In this document: one piece after another, positions 18,513 through 26,617 of the stretch | Numbering within the stretch: position 1 is the stretch's first letter | How the letters are laid out: each line of letters begins with the position of its first letter | Assembly (NCBI GenBank): GCA_000384615.1 | Contig: ARQU01000001.1 | Span: 87,684-151,683 of the forward strand | Source: an alpha proteobacterium SCGC AAA536-G10 | GTDB lineage: Bacteria; Pseudomonadota; Alphaproteobacteria; Puniceispirillales; Marisalimonadaceae | Reading direction: 5' to 3' | Length of the DNA stretch: 64,000 nucleotides | Notes under the pieces: generated by a model | The model's input: only the letters and a program-made list of their open reading frames with translations | The model's database searches: none | What the model was told of the DNA's origin: nothing | Made by a program: the position numbers and the translations under genes

Positions 18513-19661
18513 ATGAAAATAGACCCTTTTAAAATATCCTATCCCAAACAAAGAATTGTGGAAATCAAAGAAAAAGTTGAAATGTTTCCATGGCATGAAA
18601 TGCCTAAAGAAGGTGGCTGGTCTTTTGGAACAAATATAGATTACATGAAGAATTTAGCTGATTATTGGACCAAGAAATATGACTGGGAATCTCAAGAGCT
18701 TAGATTGAATCAACAGCCTAATTATAAAACAAAAGTAGATGATATTGATATTCATTTCATTTTTAAAAAATCTTCTTCCCCGAAGGCTATTCCGTTAATT
18801 TTAATTCACGGATGGCCCGGCTCAATAGTTGAATTTCTGGAAATCATTGAACCACTTTGTGAACCAGAAAAATATGGGAATAAAGATGAAATTTGTTTTG
18901 ATATTATTGCGCCCTCTATTCCTGGTTTTGCATTTTCTGGGAAACCAGCTAATCCGATTGGACCAAGAAGAATTGCTGAGATTTTTAATAAACTAATGAC
19001 GGAAAACCTTGGTTATGAAAGATATGTTGCTCAAGGAGGTGATTGGGGTAGTGCAATTTCTACATGGCTTGGTTTTGATCACTCAAAAAATTGTAAAGGT
19101 ATTCATATTAACATGCTTCCAGCAAGACATATTGATGGGCCAAAAACTGAGGAAGAAAAAAATTGGGATAAGCAATTTAATATAGATTATGTCTCTCAAA
19201 GCGGATATTTTGCTATACAAAGTACAAAACCTCAAACACTTAGTTACGCCATGATGGAGAGCCCTGTAGGTGTGGCTGCTTGGATAGTAGAAAAATTTTA
19301 CCATTGGTCTGATTTAAAAGATGGAAGTCTAGATTTGACATACCAAAAAGATGATTTGTTAACCAATATTATGATCTATATCCTTACTAAATCATTCAAT
19401 ACATCATCTTGGATTTATTATGGCAGAGTCAAAGAAGGAGGACGAATACTTTCCAAGGAAGGGAAAAGAGTAGAGGTTCCAACTGGATGTGCTGTTTATC
19501 CAAAAGAGTTTTTAACATGGCCTCCTAAGTCATATGTGGAAAGGCTTTTTAACCTGGTGCATTGGACTGAAATGAACAAAGGTGGTCATTTTGCAGCTCT
19601 TGAGCAACCCTCATCTCTAATAAAAGACATTCAAGACTTTTACAAAAAAGTTTGGTTGTAA
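18513..19661 (+). CDS. Epoxide hydrolase (EHN-type alpha/beta hydrolase)
   Basis: This 382-aa enzyme would hydrolyse epoxides to diols. An N-terminal EHN domain (residues 1-85, MKIDPFKISYPKQRI through LRLNQQPNY) is followed by the alpha/beta-hydrolase core. The oxyanion motif HGWPGS is near residue 98, nucleophile Asp in GGDWGSA near 176, a cap-domain region holds YYGRVKEGG, and the catalytic His is in GGHFAALEQP near 358. These match microsomal/juvenile-hormone-type bacterial epoxide hydrolases. No signal peptide. It stands alone between repeat copy 1 and the convergent carboxyltransferase-like gene inside the decayed element. The natural substrate is unknown. Confidence 0.9.
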   Translation: MKIDPFKISYPKQRIVEIKEKVEMFPWHEMPKEGGWSFGTNIDYMKNLADYWTKKYDWESQELRLNQQPNYKTKVDDIDIHFIFKKSSSPKAIPLILIHGWPGSIVEFLEIIEPLCEPEKYGNKDEICFDIIAPSIPGFAFSGKPANPIGPRRIAEIFNKLMTENLGYERYVAQGGDWGSAISTWLGFDHSKNCKGIHINMLPARHIDGPKTEEEKNWDKQFNIDYVSQSGYFAIQSTKPQTLSYAMMESPVGVAAWIVEKFYHWSDLKDGSLDLTYQKDDLLTNIMIYILTKSFNTSSWIYYGRVKEGGRILSKEGKRVEVPTGCAVYPKEFLTWPPKSYVERLFNLVHWTEMNKGGHFAALEQPSSLIKDIQDFYKKVWL

Positions 19662-19726
19662 GGACAGAATTAACTTAAGGCTTTATAATTGATATCTGGC
19701 CATTAGTTAGTTGCCTGGAGGAGCAT

Positions 19727-21649
19727 CTAATTTTTAAGATAAGGGTAGCTTTTAACATCAAGAATTCTGATCATAAAATTGTACAACCCTTTACCTTTTT
19801 GTTCCACTGCATCCCTAATCGCTAGATGAATATTGCTGGAATTTTCAACCTCCAAGATCATCATTCTCTGTCCAACTGTGAAATTAGCATTAGTCAGTTT
19901 CTGAGGGATATCTTCAATGATGCTATTCAGACGCTCAATATTAGCTTTAAGCCATTTCTCTTCAAGATCTTCCTCTCCTGCTGGAAATATATAGCGTCGA
20001 TCAACCAGTTGTTTAATGTGAAGAACACGCTCAGCAATTTCTTGAAGTTTTGAATAACCTCCAATAGCACTAACTGCGTCTCTTATGTCACGATTAAATC
20101 CAGTGCCGTCAGGACGAAGCATTGGGTTTGGGGGCATGGCATAAAAGGGTAGTGCAGGCGGAGGTTCTGGCGAGTTACATTCATTAGCGCAGTCAAGTAT
20201 ATGCTCAATAGCCTTTAATGACGCTGAATCCTTAAGCAGCGAGGCTGAAATTTTCTGGCGTAGCGTCGGCTTTGGCAGACCAGCTTTAACTAATTTTTCT
20301 TCGGCAATTGGGATTCCATTGGGGCGATCAACAGCCTTCTTATACTTATCTGAAGTCCTCAGTTTAAGTTGCAATAAAGCTTTTGTTATAAGCTTTTTGC
20401 TAGTACTAGACGGAACTTTTCCGTGACGCCCCACAAGATAATCAGCAATGCCAGGATAAAGAGAATGGTATTTTTCACGGCCTTCTAACTGGTGCCAGAG
20501 TGATAGTGCAGCCTGACCGGTAGTATTCGCTGCATAAGGCGTAACTTGAGTTGGTTGACCAAGATCTTCTAGGATTTCTGCTTGCATTTGATATATTGCA
20601 ATCTGAATTTGGTCCCAATCAGCGTGATGACCATTTACTCCAAGAAGGCGTCCAAGATTCTCCACCAGTCCAGGTATTGATTTAAGCGTTGCAGATGCAC
20701 CACCTGGTGTGCGTGCGTAATACATGGCTTCTACAAGTTCAGAATTATAACGTGACTCGAAATCACGATATTGAAAACGTAACCCATAAAGGGAAGACAT
20801 ACTAGCCTTGATAGCATCATAATTTAATTGCGGGGATTTTGCAGCAACTCTTTCATCAGGATAATTCCTTATGAGGTTTAACATCTTGTTCATACTTGGT
20901 TGTGCTGTTGACCCTGCAAGAGCTGGATGTTGTACATCCAATGTTATATCCTTATCCAATTCCACAGCAGCCAAAGCCGCAGCCATGTAGCAGACAGGAG
21001 CCTCACCAAAAGTGGAGTGTGCGTGAATGGTTATATCTTGGTCAGGAAATCGCTTATATAATGATGATACAAGTTCATATACAAAATAGGCACGTAATCT
21101 TCCACTAGCGGACTTCAAATAAAATCCTTTATGGCCAAGTTCTATAAGTTCTTCAGCAAAAACTAGACATCTGGCAACAGTTACGTTTGGATTATCTTCA
21201 ATACAAATTGTTCCTTGTGCTATAATATCATAACCCTCACCTTGAGCTTCTGTGACAGCCTGAGCAACACCAGAAAGACATGCTGCATCATTTAGTCCGT
21301 GGAAATTCTGCAGGATATTCACCCCCATTTTTGCATATTCAAAAACTAGCCCTTTTATTACATCATAGGATTGAGGCTCATAACCAAGAAGAAAATCACC
21401 ACGGATCAGAGCAGACTGCCGTACCCCATGACTTTTAAAATGTAAAAGCAGTTTTTCAACTTCTGCCCATTCGTTACGGTTTTTTTTGGCAAAAATATCA
21501 AAAAAGGTACCGCCACCTGTCTGAATAGCATCAGTGCCAATCAGATGAGCAGTTGGATAAGCATCTATCATTTCCTGGGCAGACGGGTTCGTTCCAAATA
21601 AAGACTGAATGGAGTCTCGGAATACATCTTGGAATTTTATTTTTGACAT
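19727..21649 (-). CDS. Divergent PYC/OADA-type carboxyltransferase-like protein without biotin domain
   Basis: This 640-aa protein is related to the carboxyltransferase subunits of pyruvate carboxylase and oxaloacetate decarboxylase. The TIM-barrel start reads FRDSIQS where the family has RDxHQS; Arg and the metal-ligand Asp are kept, the His is replaced by Ile. The carboxylated-lysine position is YLKSASG near residue 177, the paired metal His are in HAHSTFG near 208, and GSTAQPSM matches the family GTSQPS block. A PYC_OADA conserved domain follows to about residue 450, then a roughly 190-residue C-terminal part, rich in Pro (SPEPPPALPFYAMPPNP), that I cannot assign. No biotinyl MKM motif is present and no partner subunit is nearby. 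G/C-richer codons indicate transfer. A different reaction from classical decarboxylation is possible. Confidence 0.7.
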   Translation of the reverse strand: MSKIKFQDVFRDSIQSLFGTNPSAQEMIDAYPTAHLIGTDAIQTGGGTFFDIFAKKNRNEWAEVEKLLLHFKSHGVRQSALIRGDFLLGYEPQSYDVIKGLVFEYAKMGVNILQNFHGLNDAACLSGVAQAVTEAQGEGYDIIAQGTICIEDNPNVTVARCLVFAEELIELGHKGFYLKSASGRLRAYFVYELVSSLYKRFPDQDITIHAHSTFGEAPVCYMAAALAAVELDKDITLDVQHPALAGSTAQPSMNKMLNLIRNYPDERVAAKSPQLNYDAIKASMSSLYGLRFQYRDFESRYNSELVEAMYYARTPGGASATLKSIPGLVENLGRLLGVNGHHADWDQIQIAIYQMQAEILEDLGQPTQVTPYAANTTGQAALSLWHQLEGREKYHSLYPGIADYLVGRHGKVPSSTSKKLITKALLQLKLRTSDKYKKAVDRPNGIPIAEEKLVKAGLPKPTLRQKISASLLKDSASLKAIEHILDCANECNSPEPPPALPFYAMPPNPMLRPDGTGFNRDIRDAVSAIGGYSKLQEIAERVLHIKQLVDRRYIFPAGEEDLEEKWLKANIERLNSIIEDIPQKLTNANFTVGQRMMILEVENSSNIHLAIRDAVEQKGKGLYNFMIRILDVKSYPYLKN

Positions 21650-22138
21650 AGCAATTTCTCAATACTATTAATGGTGACAAGTTGCTTAGCCACAAATCAC
21701 AAATATTTTTAAGACTATTTAAATACTTGTTATTTTCGTTTGAAATAAGTAATCTTAAACCAAATTCTAGTTTTCATAAATATCGTAGATAGGAAAAGGT
21801 ACAAGTAAAATATTTACAAGCCTTGTTACCTGGCAATTTCTAAAATCTGTTTATAAAGTGTGCAATATTTTAACAAATTGTCTAAAGTTAGCGATCAAGG
21901 CATCAAGAATTTTTCAAATTTAAACTAAATCAAAGTATGTTGTAGACTAATTTGTAGACTGAATAAATATTGGATTATAAGATATAAAAATAACAGATGG
22001 TTATTATGAAATAACGAGGTTCCCTCCGCCATAATATAATATTAAGATATTGATTTTATTAAATTTATTTTTAAATAAATATAGTTATCCACAACTCTAC
22101 CCTCAATAAAGTATAAGAATAAACTCATATATTATTGT
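21650..22138. other. Gene-free stretch with further integration scars
   Basis: No gene is supportable. Near 21941-21960 a tandem GTAGACTAATTTGTAGAC echoes the repeated-codon 5' ends of integrase genes. At 22020-22034, TTCCCTCCGCCATAA is, read on the minus strand, an 11-of-12 match to the tRNA-Ser 3' border (TATGGCGGATGG), i.e. inverted relative to the site at 18203. Both are short and weakly supported. The rest is unremarkable AT-rich DNA, including the likely promoter region of the carboxyltransferase-like gene next to 21649. Confidence 0.4.
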
Positions 22139-22239
22139 GGGGTTACTGCACCCTTTTCCTAATCAACATTGGTCAATGGTCAGGGGGTGGTCTGCCCATT
22201 GACCGTAGTCCATTGAACACGGACCAGGGTTCAATGATG
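22139..22239 (+). repeat. 100-bp structured direct repeat, copy 2
   Basis: Second copy of the element at 18315-18414, same orientation. Here a 9-bp perfect stem is visible: GGTCAATGG (22171-22179) pairs with CCATTGACC (22196-22204) around a G-rich 16-nt loop. TAGTCCATTGAACACGGACC follows. Downstream similarity fades over about 40 nt (both copies reach a TTTGTTTGA segment). Immediately to its right lies the recombinase fragment at 22265. Confidence 0.85.
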
Positions 22240-22264
22240 AATAAGCAGAGTTGAGGTCTAATAA

Positions 22265-22411
22265 ATTTGTTTGAAATTTACTTTCCATGATTTAAGACAT
22301 GAGGCAATATCAAGGATATTTGAAAAAGGATTGAATGTTCCAGAGGTTGCATCAATCAGTGGTCATAAGGCAGCTAGTCAGTTGCTTAGGTATGTCCAAG
22401 TAAATATTTAA
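22265..22411 (+). pseudogene. Tyrosine recombinase, C-terminal catalytic fragment
   Basis: This 48-codon frame is bounded by a stop at 22262-22264 and TAA at 22409. It reads [10 protein letters not shown], then ISGHK and [13 protein letters not shown] supplies the catalytic His-x-x-Arg, SGHK the second conserved His, and RY the nucleophile-tyrosine neighbourhood of phage-type integrases. The rest of the protein (arm-binding and core-binding domains and the first catalytic Arg) is missing, so this is a decayed 3' end. It runs on the plus strand, opposite to the integrase N-terminal fragment at 22576-23028. The two pieces therefore come either from two integrases or from one that was inverted. 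Confidence 0.8.
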
Positions 22412-22454
22412 TTAAAAAATTACATTTATCGAAAGTTTTCCTATAAACTTAGAT

Positions 22455-22640
22455 ATGCATAAACTTAAATTAATAATATTGACAATTATCTTTTCTTTCG
22501 TATCAAAAATATTACTAGCAGAGATGCGTGCGATAGTTTCCTTAAATTGGGGTAAAATGTCACATGAAGTTTATTCTACAGTTCTAGCAAGATGTACCAT
22601 TGTCTCCCAATTAATTTTGTCTTCCATGAAGGTTTATTAA
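22455..22640 (+). other. Possible truncated secreted protein (signal-peptide start only)
   Basis: The frame opens with a convincing signal-like sequence, MHKLKLIILTIIFSFVSKILLAEM. From about residue 25 it is only the antisense of the integrase fragment and shows no recognisable fold. I read it as the beginning of a secreted protein cut off by rearrangement, or as chance. It is unlikely to be a functional gene. Confidence 0.25.
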
Positions 22641-23028
22641 GTGCATAAACCTTGTATATACATTCTTTAAAGGTAATTAATAATCCTTTTTCCCTTAATC
22701 TTTCCTGTATTGGGTCAATTCCCGATTTGGCAAGTTTATTATATTGATATGCTAAATCTCTAGCATCACTTAGATTCACAAAAGAAAGACTTCCAAGGCC
22801 CATGTCTCTTCTTTTACCGTTAATACTTAATCTTAGTATCCAGCGACGTGAACCTGTATCTTCAATTTTAAGATAAAGGTTATTACCATCACTATATCTA
22901 CCAGGTACTTTTAATTTTTTTAAAGCTAATGGAGTTAGCTTATTTTTATTTCGCAATTTCTGTCCCACAATTTGTCCCACAATTTTACCGCAGGTTGAAT
23001 CGGACAGCAAGGAACAATTTACAAACAA
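22576..23028 (-). pseudogene. Tyrosine recombinase (integrase), N-terminal fragment next to tRNA-Ser
   Basis: This 150-aa frame contains the DUF4102-type arm-binding domain of tRNA-associated integrases. It shows the KIVGQIVGQKL lead-in, LTPLALKKLKVPGRYSDGNNLYLKI, WILRLSINGKRRDMGLGS and SLSDAR-like LSDARDLAYQY. It then shows the beginning of the core-binding domain (TFKECIYKVYALNKPSWK) and breaks off at about residue 140. A complete enzyme would be near 400 aa, so the catalytic domain is gone. The gene starts about 80 nt from the 3' end of tRNA-Ser, the standard position of an integrase relative to its attachment site. It marks the right end of the decayed element. Confidence 0.82.
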
Positions 23029-23106
23029 AATAGCTGTAAATTATTGTAATTAATAGATAATTTATTACAACTTTTGACTTATTAATTATATAAGATTTTA
23101 GGGATA

Positions 23107-23196
23107 TGGCGGATGGGGTGGGATTCGAACCCACGGAAAGCTTTCACCTTCGCCGGTTTTCAAGACCGGTACTTTCAACCGCTCAGTCACCCATCC
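23107..23196 (-). tRNA. tRNA-Ser (anticodon UGA)
   Basis: On the minus strand the acceptor stem GGATGGG pairs with CCCATCC, followed by discriminator G and an encoded CCA (23107-23109). The anticodon stem ACCGG/CCGGT encloses loop CTTGAAA, giving anticodon UGA at 23160-23162 for UCA codons. A long variable arm (CGAAGGTGAAAGCTTTCG-like) is present, as expected for serine, and the T arm reads GGGTTCGAATCCC. The structure looks fully functional. Its 3' end faces the island and is repeated at 18203-18216, so it appears to be the integration site. Confidence 0.97.
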
Positions 23197-23515
23197 GTTT
23201 ATTAGTTTGTTGTTTACCTGAGGTCAGGGGATATGGCAAGGATATTATATTATTTAATTTAGGTATAAATATCTATATTTTCTATATGTTATATTGAAAA
23301 GTTGAAACAAAATTTGACACACAGATTAGCATTTAGTTTGGTAAGTGATTGATATAGAATAGTTTTTTAAACTAGCTTTATTATGATAGTAATTGATAAT
23401 AATAATTGTTTATATATTATTTATTTTTTGTAAATGAATAAATATTTTACTAAAATTATTATTCTTTATTGTTAAAATTAAGATATGGTAAATATTAACA
23501 TTTTGGAGTACTTCA
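23197..23515. other. AT-rich spacer upstream of mltB
   Basis: This gap of just over 300 nt between tRNA-Ser and mltB has no gene I can support. It must carry the promoters of both the tRNA (minus strand) and mltB (plus strand). TTGACACAC near 23312 is -35-like, but I see no confident -10 partner. The last bases include a usable TTGGAG ribosome site for mltB. Confidence 0.5.
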
Positions 23516-24490
23516 ATGACTATAATTAGAACGTTTAAAGTCTATATATTTGTATTCATATCTTTAAATTTACTATCCTATAATGCTCTCTCAAACGATT
23601 TATTTAATTCTTTTGTAACATTAATATCTAAAGAGGCTAAGACAAAAGGTGTATCTTTAGAAGTAATTAAAGATTTTAAGAGTAAAGTTTCATTTATTCC
23701 TCGAGTTATCGAATTAGATAGATCTCAGCCTGAATTTAAATTAACCTTAAATCAATATTTATCTAGGGTTGTTACTCCAACAAGAATTAAAAAAGCGAAT
23801 ATAAAATTTAAAAAAAACAAAAAATTATTACATATAATTGGTAAACATTATGGAGTTCAACCTCGATTTTTAGTTGCATTATGGGGAATAGAAACTGACT
23901 TTGGAAGATTAACTGGAGGTTTTTCGGTAGTTTCTGCTTTATCCACATTAGCATTTGAAGGTAGAAGGCATGAATATTTTAAAAAAGAATTGTTTAATGC
24001 TCTTAAAATTATAAATGATGGACATATTACATTAAATAAAATGACCGGATCATGGGCAGGTGCAATGGGACAATGTCAATTTATGCCGTCAAGTTTTATT
24101 AATTATGCTCATGACTGGGACAAAGATGGAAGTAAAAATATTTGGACATCTAAGCCAGATGTTTTTGCTTCTGCAGCTAATTATTTAAATAAAGTTGGAT
24201 GGTCTAACAGAATCACTTGGGGTAGAAAAGTTTTCATTGGTGAATACAATAAAAAATTAAAAAAAGATAAATATTATTTATTAAGTAAGTGGTCATCAAA
24301 TGGTATTCTAAGTGAAAACAAAAATGAATTACCAAATGTTAAAATAAAAGCTCGTCTTATAACACCAGTTAAATATGGAGATTATGGTTATTTAGTTTAT
24401 AATAACTTCGAATCACTTTTGAATTGGAATAGATCAAACTATTTTGCAATAGCTGTTGGTAAATTATCGGATGCTATTCATGAAAACTGA
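23516..24490 (+). CDS. mltB: Lytic murein transglycosylase MltB
   Basis: MltB cleaves the MurNAc-GlcNAc bond of peptidoglycan with formation of 1,6-anhydroMurNAc. The 324-aa protein starts with a hydrophobic leader (residues 1-26, ending NALSN). The SLT_2-type domain has catalytic Glu in LWGIETDFGRL near residue 124, the GAMGQCQFMPSSF substrate-groove motif near 178, and DWDKDGSKNIW. It lacks a C-terminal peptidoglycan-binding repeat. ATG 23516 has TTGGAG about 9 nt upstream. The downstream rlpA start overlaps its 3' end, so the two wall enzymes are translationally coupled in a wall-synthesis operon. Confidence 0.94.
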   Translation: MTIIRTFKVYIFVFISLNLLSYNALSNDLFNSFVTLISKEAKTKGVSLEVIKDFKSKVSFIPRVIELDRSQPEFKLTLNQYLSRVVTPTRIKKANIKFKKNKKLLHIIGKHYGVQPRFLVALWGIETDFGRLTGGFSVVSALSTLAFEGRRHEYFKKELFNALKIINDGHITLNKMTGSWAGAMGQCQFMPSSFINYAHDWDKDGSKNIWTSKPDVFASAANYLNKVGWSNRITWGRKVFIGEYNKKLKKDKYYLLSKWSSNGILSENKNELPNVKIKARLITPVKYGDYGYLVYNNFESLLNWNRSNYFAIAVGKLSDAIHEN

Positions 24491-25439
24491 TATATTTTTT
24501 AATAAACTAATAAGTTTTCCAGAAAAAAATACTTTAAAATTGAAACAAACTTATATTTTTCTTTCAATTTTTTTTATTCAAAGCTGTACTTCAGGAGTTG
24601 AAGTGGCGGTAAACGTAGGTAAAAAATATTTAATTCCAAAAGAAGATAGATCTCTAATAGCTAATCCAATATACAAAATTGGTAATAAGTATAAAGTCAA
24701 AGGAAAATTTTATTTTCCTAAGAAAGATTTTTCATATAACAAAACTGGCATTGCATCTTGGTATGGTCCCAAATTTCATGGAAAACTTACTGCTAATGGA
24801 GAAATTTATAATCAAAATGCACTAACTGCTGCACATAAAACGTTACCTATGCCTAGTGCAGTTAAAGTAACTAATTTACAAAATAATAAGTCAATTATTT
24901 TGAGAATTAACGACAGGGGACCTTTTGTTAATGATAGGATCATTGATTTGTCTTCCAAAGCAGCTGACTTATTAGATTTAAAAAGAAAGGGAACTGGGCT
25001 AGTTAGAGTTGTTATACTTAAAGAAAAAAGCATACTTCTTGAGGAGTTAGCTAAAAAAGGTTCTTTTCCTGAAATTATAGACTTAACTAAAATAGAACTT
25101 CCAAAAATTAGCATTCCTAAAATAACTTCTGTAAGAATTGATGGAACGAAAAAAAAATACAATAAAGTAAAAAAAAATATAAACTATAATCTTAATAATT
25201 TTAAAAAAGAATATAAAATATATATACAGTTGGCATCATTTAGTTCACTTCAAAATGCAAAAATAATGAAAGAAAAAATTTCATATATAAAAAGAGTTAA
25301 AATATATAAAAGATTTAAAATGAATAAAACTCTTTATCAAGTCAAAGCTGGTCCATTTACAAGTGTTGAAAAAGTTGACGAATTTCATGCTTTGTTATTA
25401 CAAAAAGGAATGCAAGGTGCTAAAATTATTATTGAATAG
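24480..25439 (+). CDS. rlpA: Septal-ring lytic transglycosylase RlpA with SPOR domain
   Basis: RlpA acts on denuded glycan at the division septum. The domains are a lipoprotein-like N-terminus (hydrophobic TYIFLSIFFI then QSC, near residue 35), a double-psi beta-barrel (TGIASWYGPKFHGKLTANGE near residue 88, INDRGPFVNDRIIDLS) and a C-terminal SPOR domain (IYIQLASFSSLQNA through YQVKAGPF, about 245-319) that binds septal peptidoglycan. I take ATG 24480 as start; ATG 24471 and a TTG at 24456 are in-frame alternatives. It overlaps mltB by 11 nt. The n-region before the hydrophobic stretch is long for a signal peptide, so lipidation is likely but not certain. Confidence 0.92.
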   Translation: MKTDIFFNKLISFPEKNTLKLKQTYIFLSIFFIQSCTSGVEVAVNVGKKYLIPKEDRSLIANPIYKIGNKYKVKGKFYFPKKDFSYNKTGIASWYGPKFHGKLTANGEIYNQNALTAAHKTLPMPSAVKVTNLQNNKSIILRINDRGPFVNDRIIDLSSKAADLLDLKRKGTGLVRVVILKEKSILLEELAKKGSFPEIIDLTKIELPKISIPKITSVRIDGTKKKYNKVKKNINYNLNNFKKEYKIYIQLASFSSLQNAKIMKEKISYIKRVKIYKRFKMNKTLYQVKAGPFTSVEKVDEFHALLLQKGMQGAKIIIE

Positions 25440-25456
25440 GTTTGTAAAGGTTATCT

Positions 25457-26617
25457 ATGTTTAAAATATATAATAGACATTCTTTTTTATTTGTTTTTTT
25501 TCTATGTTTAACAATTTCAAAACCTGTATTTTCTAACATACTAGATATTACAACGTCTGCTAAACAAGTCATAATTTATGATCATGCTGCTAACGAGGTT
25601 TTGTTTGAAAAAAATGCCGATGTTTCTATGAAGCCAGCTTCTATGGCTAAAGTTATGACAGCTTATATCGTGTTTGATAGAATTAAAGATAATTTATTAA
25701 GTATGTCAGACACATTTTTAGTATCAGACAAAGCCTGGAGAATGGGAGGATCAAGGACTTTTTTAGAACTAAATAGTAATGTTTCTATTCAAGATTTATT
25801 ACTAGGTTTAATTGTTCAATCTGGAAATGATGCAGCAGTTGTATTAGCTGAAGGTATATCTGGTGACGAAGAAGCTTTTGCAAGAGAAATGAATAGGTAT
25901 GCCAAAATAATGGGAATGGCTAACACATATTTTACAAATTCAACTGGCTGGCCTCATCCAGAACTTCAAACCACATCTAGAGATCTTATAATTCTTACAA
26001 AAAAAATTGTTGAAGATTTTCCGCAATTATACAAATTATTTGAAGAAAAAATATTTACGTATAACAACATAAAGCAATCAAATAGAAACCCTCTTTTATA
26101 CACTATGAATGGGGCTGATGGTCTTAAAACAGGTCATACAAATGAATCTGGCTATGGTCTTATTGGGTCAGTAAGTAGAAATGATAGAAGAGTAACTATC
26201 GTTATTAATGGCCTCAATAGTAAAAAAAAGAGAACATTTGAAAGTAAAAGACTTTTTGATATTGTATTTAGAGAAACCGCTTTATTGTCTTTATTTAATA
26301 AACAGAACACACTTGTAAAGGCAAATGTTTGGCTAGGTAAACAATCTGAAGTAAAACTCGTCGCCATTAAACCATTTAATAAAATTGTTTCACCACTCGA
26401 GTTTAATAAAACAAAAATTAAAGCTGTGTGGATGGATCCAATAGCAGCTCCAATAAGTAAAGGTGATATTGTTGGAACTATAAATATTACAATTCCCGGT
26501 AAACAAATTATTAAAGAAGATCTGATTTCTGCTGAGAATATTAAAAAAATGTCTTCTTTTATGAGAGTTAAATCAATTATAAAGTTTTTACTCTACGGAG
26601 ATGTCATTGATAAATAG
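25457..26617 (+). CDS. dacC: D-alanyl-D-alanine carboxypeptidase (PBP5/6 family)
   Basis: This is a low-molecular-weight penicillin-binding protein that trims the terminal D-Ala of peptidoglycan stem peptides in the periplasm. The 386-aa protein has a signal peptide (residues 1-26, ending VFSN). The three catalytic signatures are SMAK near residue 62, SGN near 123 and KTG near 223. A PBP5-type C-terminal beta domain follows, then a final amphipathic helix (AENIKKMSSFMRVKSIIKFLLYG) that would anchor it to the membrane. It follows rlpA by 17 nt and overlaps tmk by 17 nt. DacA or DacC naming is interchangeable on this evidence. Confidence 0.93.
   Translation: MFKIYNRHSFLFVFFLCLTISKPVFSNILDITTSAKQVIIYDHAANEVLFEKNADVSMKPASMAKVMTAYIVFDRIKDNLLSMSDTFLVSDKAWRMGGSRTFLELNSNVSIQDLLLGLIVQSGNDAAVVLAEGISGDEEAFAREMNRYAKIMGMANTYFTNSTGWPHPELQTTSRDLIILTKKIVEDFPQLYKLFEEKIFTYNNIKQSNRNPLLYTMNGADGLKTGHTNESGYGLIGSVSRNDRRVTIVINGLNSKKKRTFESKRLFDIVFRETALLSLFNKQNTLVKANVWLGKQSEVKLVAIKPFNKIVSPLEFNKTKIKAVWMDPIAAPISKGDIVGTINITIPGKQIIKEDLISAENIKKMSSFMRVKSIIKFLLYGDVIDK

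Noticed and set aside
22455..22640. Small secreted protein with a clear signal-like start
   Set aside because: Only the first 24 or so residues look protein-like; the remainder is antisense to the integrase fragment. It is listed as a low-confidence remnant only.
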